Assembly: GCF_000189635.1 (NCBI RefSeq)
Contig: NW_002476335.1
Location: 806,001-870,000, forward strand
Direction: 5' to 3'
DNA: 64,000 bases
DNA from: Tetrahymena thermophila SB210
Lineage: Eukaryota; Ciliophora; Oligohymenophorea; Hymenostomatida; Tetrahymenidae
A program made the translations under genes and the position numbers. Below are positions 62,956-64,000 of the stretch, piece after piece. Within the stretch, counting starts at the first letter, position 1. Each line of letters starts with the position of its first letter. A model generated the notes under the pieces. The model was not told the DNA's origin. It ran no database searches and worked only from the letters and a program-made list of their open reading frames with translations.

Positions 62956-64000
62956 TTTATTAATTAATTTTAAATGCTTTCAATATTCTTATTGTAATTT
63001 ATCTATTTGTATTTGTATTATTTTATTATTGTTTATTTCATCTTCTTCATTCATTTACATAAAATACAATTTAAAATTAATACTTATAATGTAAAATATT
63101 TAGTGATTTATCATTTTATAATTTAATAAAAACATGAGTAAAATATAAATAAATATTTAATATTTATGCAAAATAATTTTCTTAATTAATTTTTTTAAGT
63201 TAATCACTCAATAGTTGTTGTCTCTAAATCGTTAAAAACATCTTAAATATTTTAATCAGATATTAATGATTAGATATTGTTTTAATTTACAGTAAAAAAA
63301 GCATAAGTAGCAGAAGCAGTAGAAAAGTATAGTTTAAAGGCTATTTCGCTAGATATAGATGGTATATGCCACACAGCAACTAGCCCAATATAATAAAATA
63401 TATTAAGATATCCTTTTGTCTTTATTAAAATACTTCATTAATAAGTGAGTTAAATATCAAGAAATTTATTTACAAATTTTATAACTTTTGGATTTTTGGA
63501 TTTTGTCAAATGAATAGACTGCTTTATAATTTTTTGCTAAAGTTGATGCAAATTGTAATATGCAATAGCAAATGCAGCGTAACTTCCCAGGTGCATTCTA
63601 CCAAATCTAAATTTCATATTCCTATTAAAATTGTAGCAAATTTATCATTGTTACATTATTTAATATTTTACCTCTCTTCGTCAAAGTACTAAATTTTAAA
63701 AGCTCTCTTTGCATTTTCAAATCTTTGTTTGACAGCTAATTATTAAAATTCAATTATTTTAAAATGAATAACTAATTTAAAGTGGTGTTAAATATTAAAA
63801 ATATTTTAGATACTTTCCATTAAAATACAACCTATATTACCTTAAATATCTTTAAGAAAGGAAAGATCCATTTATGAAGGCTTTTATAAATAGAAAGGAT
63901 TAATGGGTTTATTATTTGTAATTTTGGTATTTTATTCAATTGGAAATATATATTTGATGCTAAAAATCTTTTTAGATTTTTCTATTAGTCTTACAACTTT
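62956..64000. other. Intergenic to window end
   Basis: AT-rich sequence with only short frames on either strand. No RNA gene, repeat or promoter element stands out. A gene may begin beyond the window. Confidence 0.45.

Noticed and set aside
1..64000. tRNA, rRNA, CRISPR, telomere or chromosome-breakage sequences
   Set aside because: By eye I found no cloverleaf with B-box-like GTTCAAAT context, no regularly spaced repeats, no GGGGTT/CCCCAA runs and no breakage consensus. A covariance-model scan would be needed to exclude small RNAs.

Overview
The window looks like macronuclear DNA of a ciliate very close to Tetrahymena thermophila. It is extremely AT-rich. Real genes read through TAA and TAG as glutamine, and TGA is the only stop. 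Introns are short (many 46-60 nt, some up to a few hundred) and mostly of the form GTA...AG. ORFs called with the standard code are therefore fragments or shadows. I rebuilt the genes with the ciliate code, checking that exon phases add up to whole codon numbers.

Layout from left to right: (1) a fatty acyl-CoA reductase/DHAP acyltransferase fusion for peroxisomal ether-lipid synthesis (1188-5262, +), recognisable as FARAT; (2) two polar proteins, a coiled coil (5824-7639, +) and a Q/N-rich giant with an internal duplicated motif (8015-12332, +); (3) a convergent minus-strand protein with two cyclic-nucleotide-binding domains (17597-12944, -); (4) a 12-exon gene with a TPR-like start and a long Q/N-rich middle (19032-25757, +), followed by an intronless prion-like Q/N protein (26146-29367, +); (5) a probable mitochondrial helical-repeat protein (29708-31583, +) and a TPR protein (32282-34709, +); (6) an uncoupling-protein-like mitochondrial carrier (37327-35763, -) with a tandem, decayed duplicate of its own 3' end downstream; (7) a region of coding-like but frame-broken sequence, perhaps a relic of a larger gene (37969-39516, +), followed by poorly resolved exons (39858-40575, +) and a Phe-rich open stretch; (8) a Pumilio/PUF RNA-binding protein with a prion-like tail (41367-43921, +); (9) a tandem pair of secreted four-module proteins with identical exon lengths (45288-48081 and 50543-53466, +), the second carrying a small TA-flanked inverted-repeat element in its first intron; (10) an archaeal-type alanyl-tRNA synthetase (55043-58938, +); and (11) an equilibrative nucleoside transporter (61499-62955, +).

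The genes do not form a pathway; this is an ordinary eukaryotic gene string. Intergenic spaces are 0.3-2.5 kb of very AT-rich sequence in which I see no tRNA, rRNA, CRISPR, telomeric repeat or other recognisable RNA gene. The most interesting points are the MITE-like element retained in a macronuclear intron, the exon-conserving tandem duplication, the duplicated 3' end of the carrier gene, the archaeal-type AlaRS, the PUF code predicting a UGUA core, and an in-frame TGA in the 8.0-12.3 kb gene that is best explained by a 51-nt intron.
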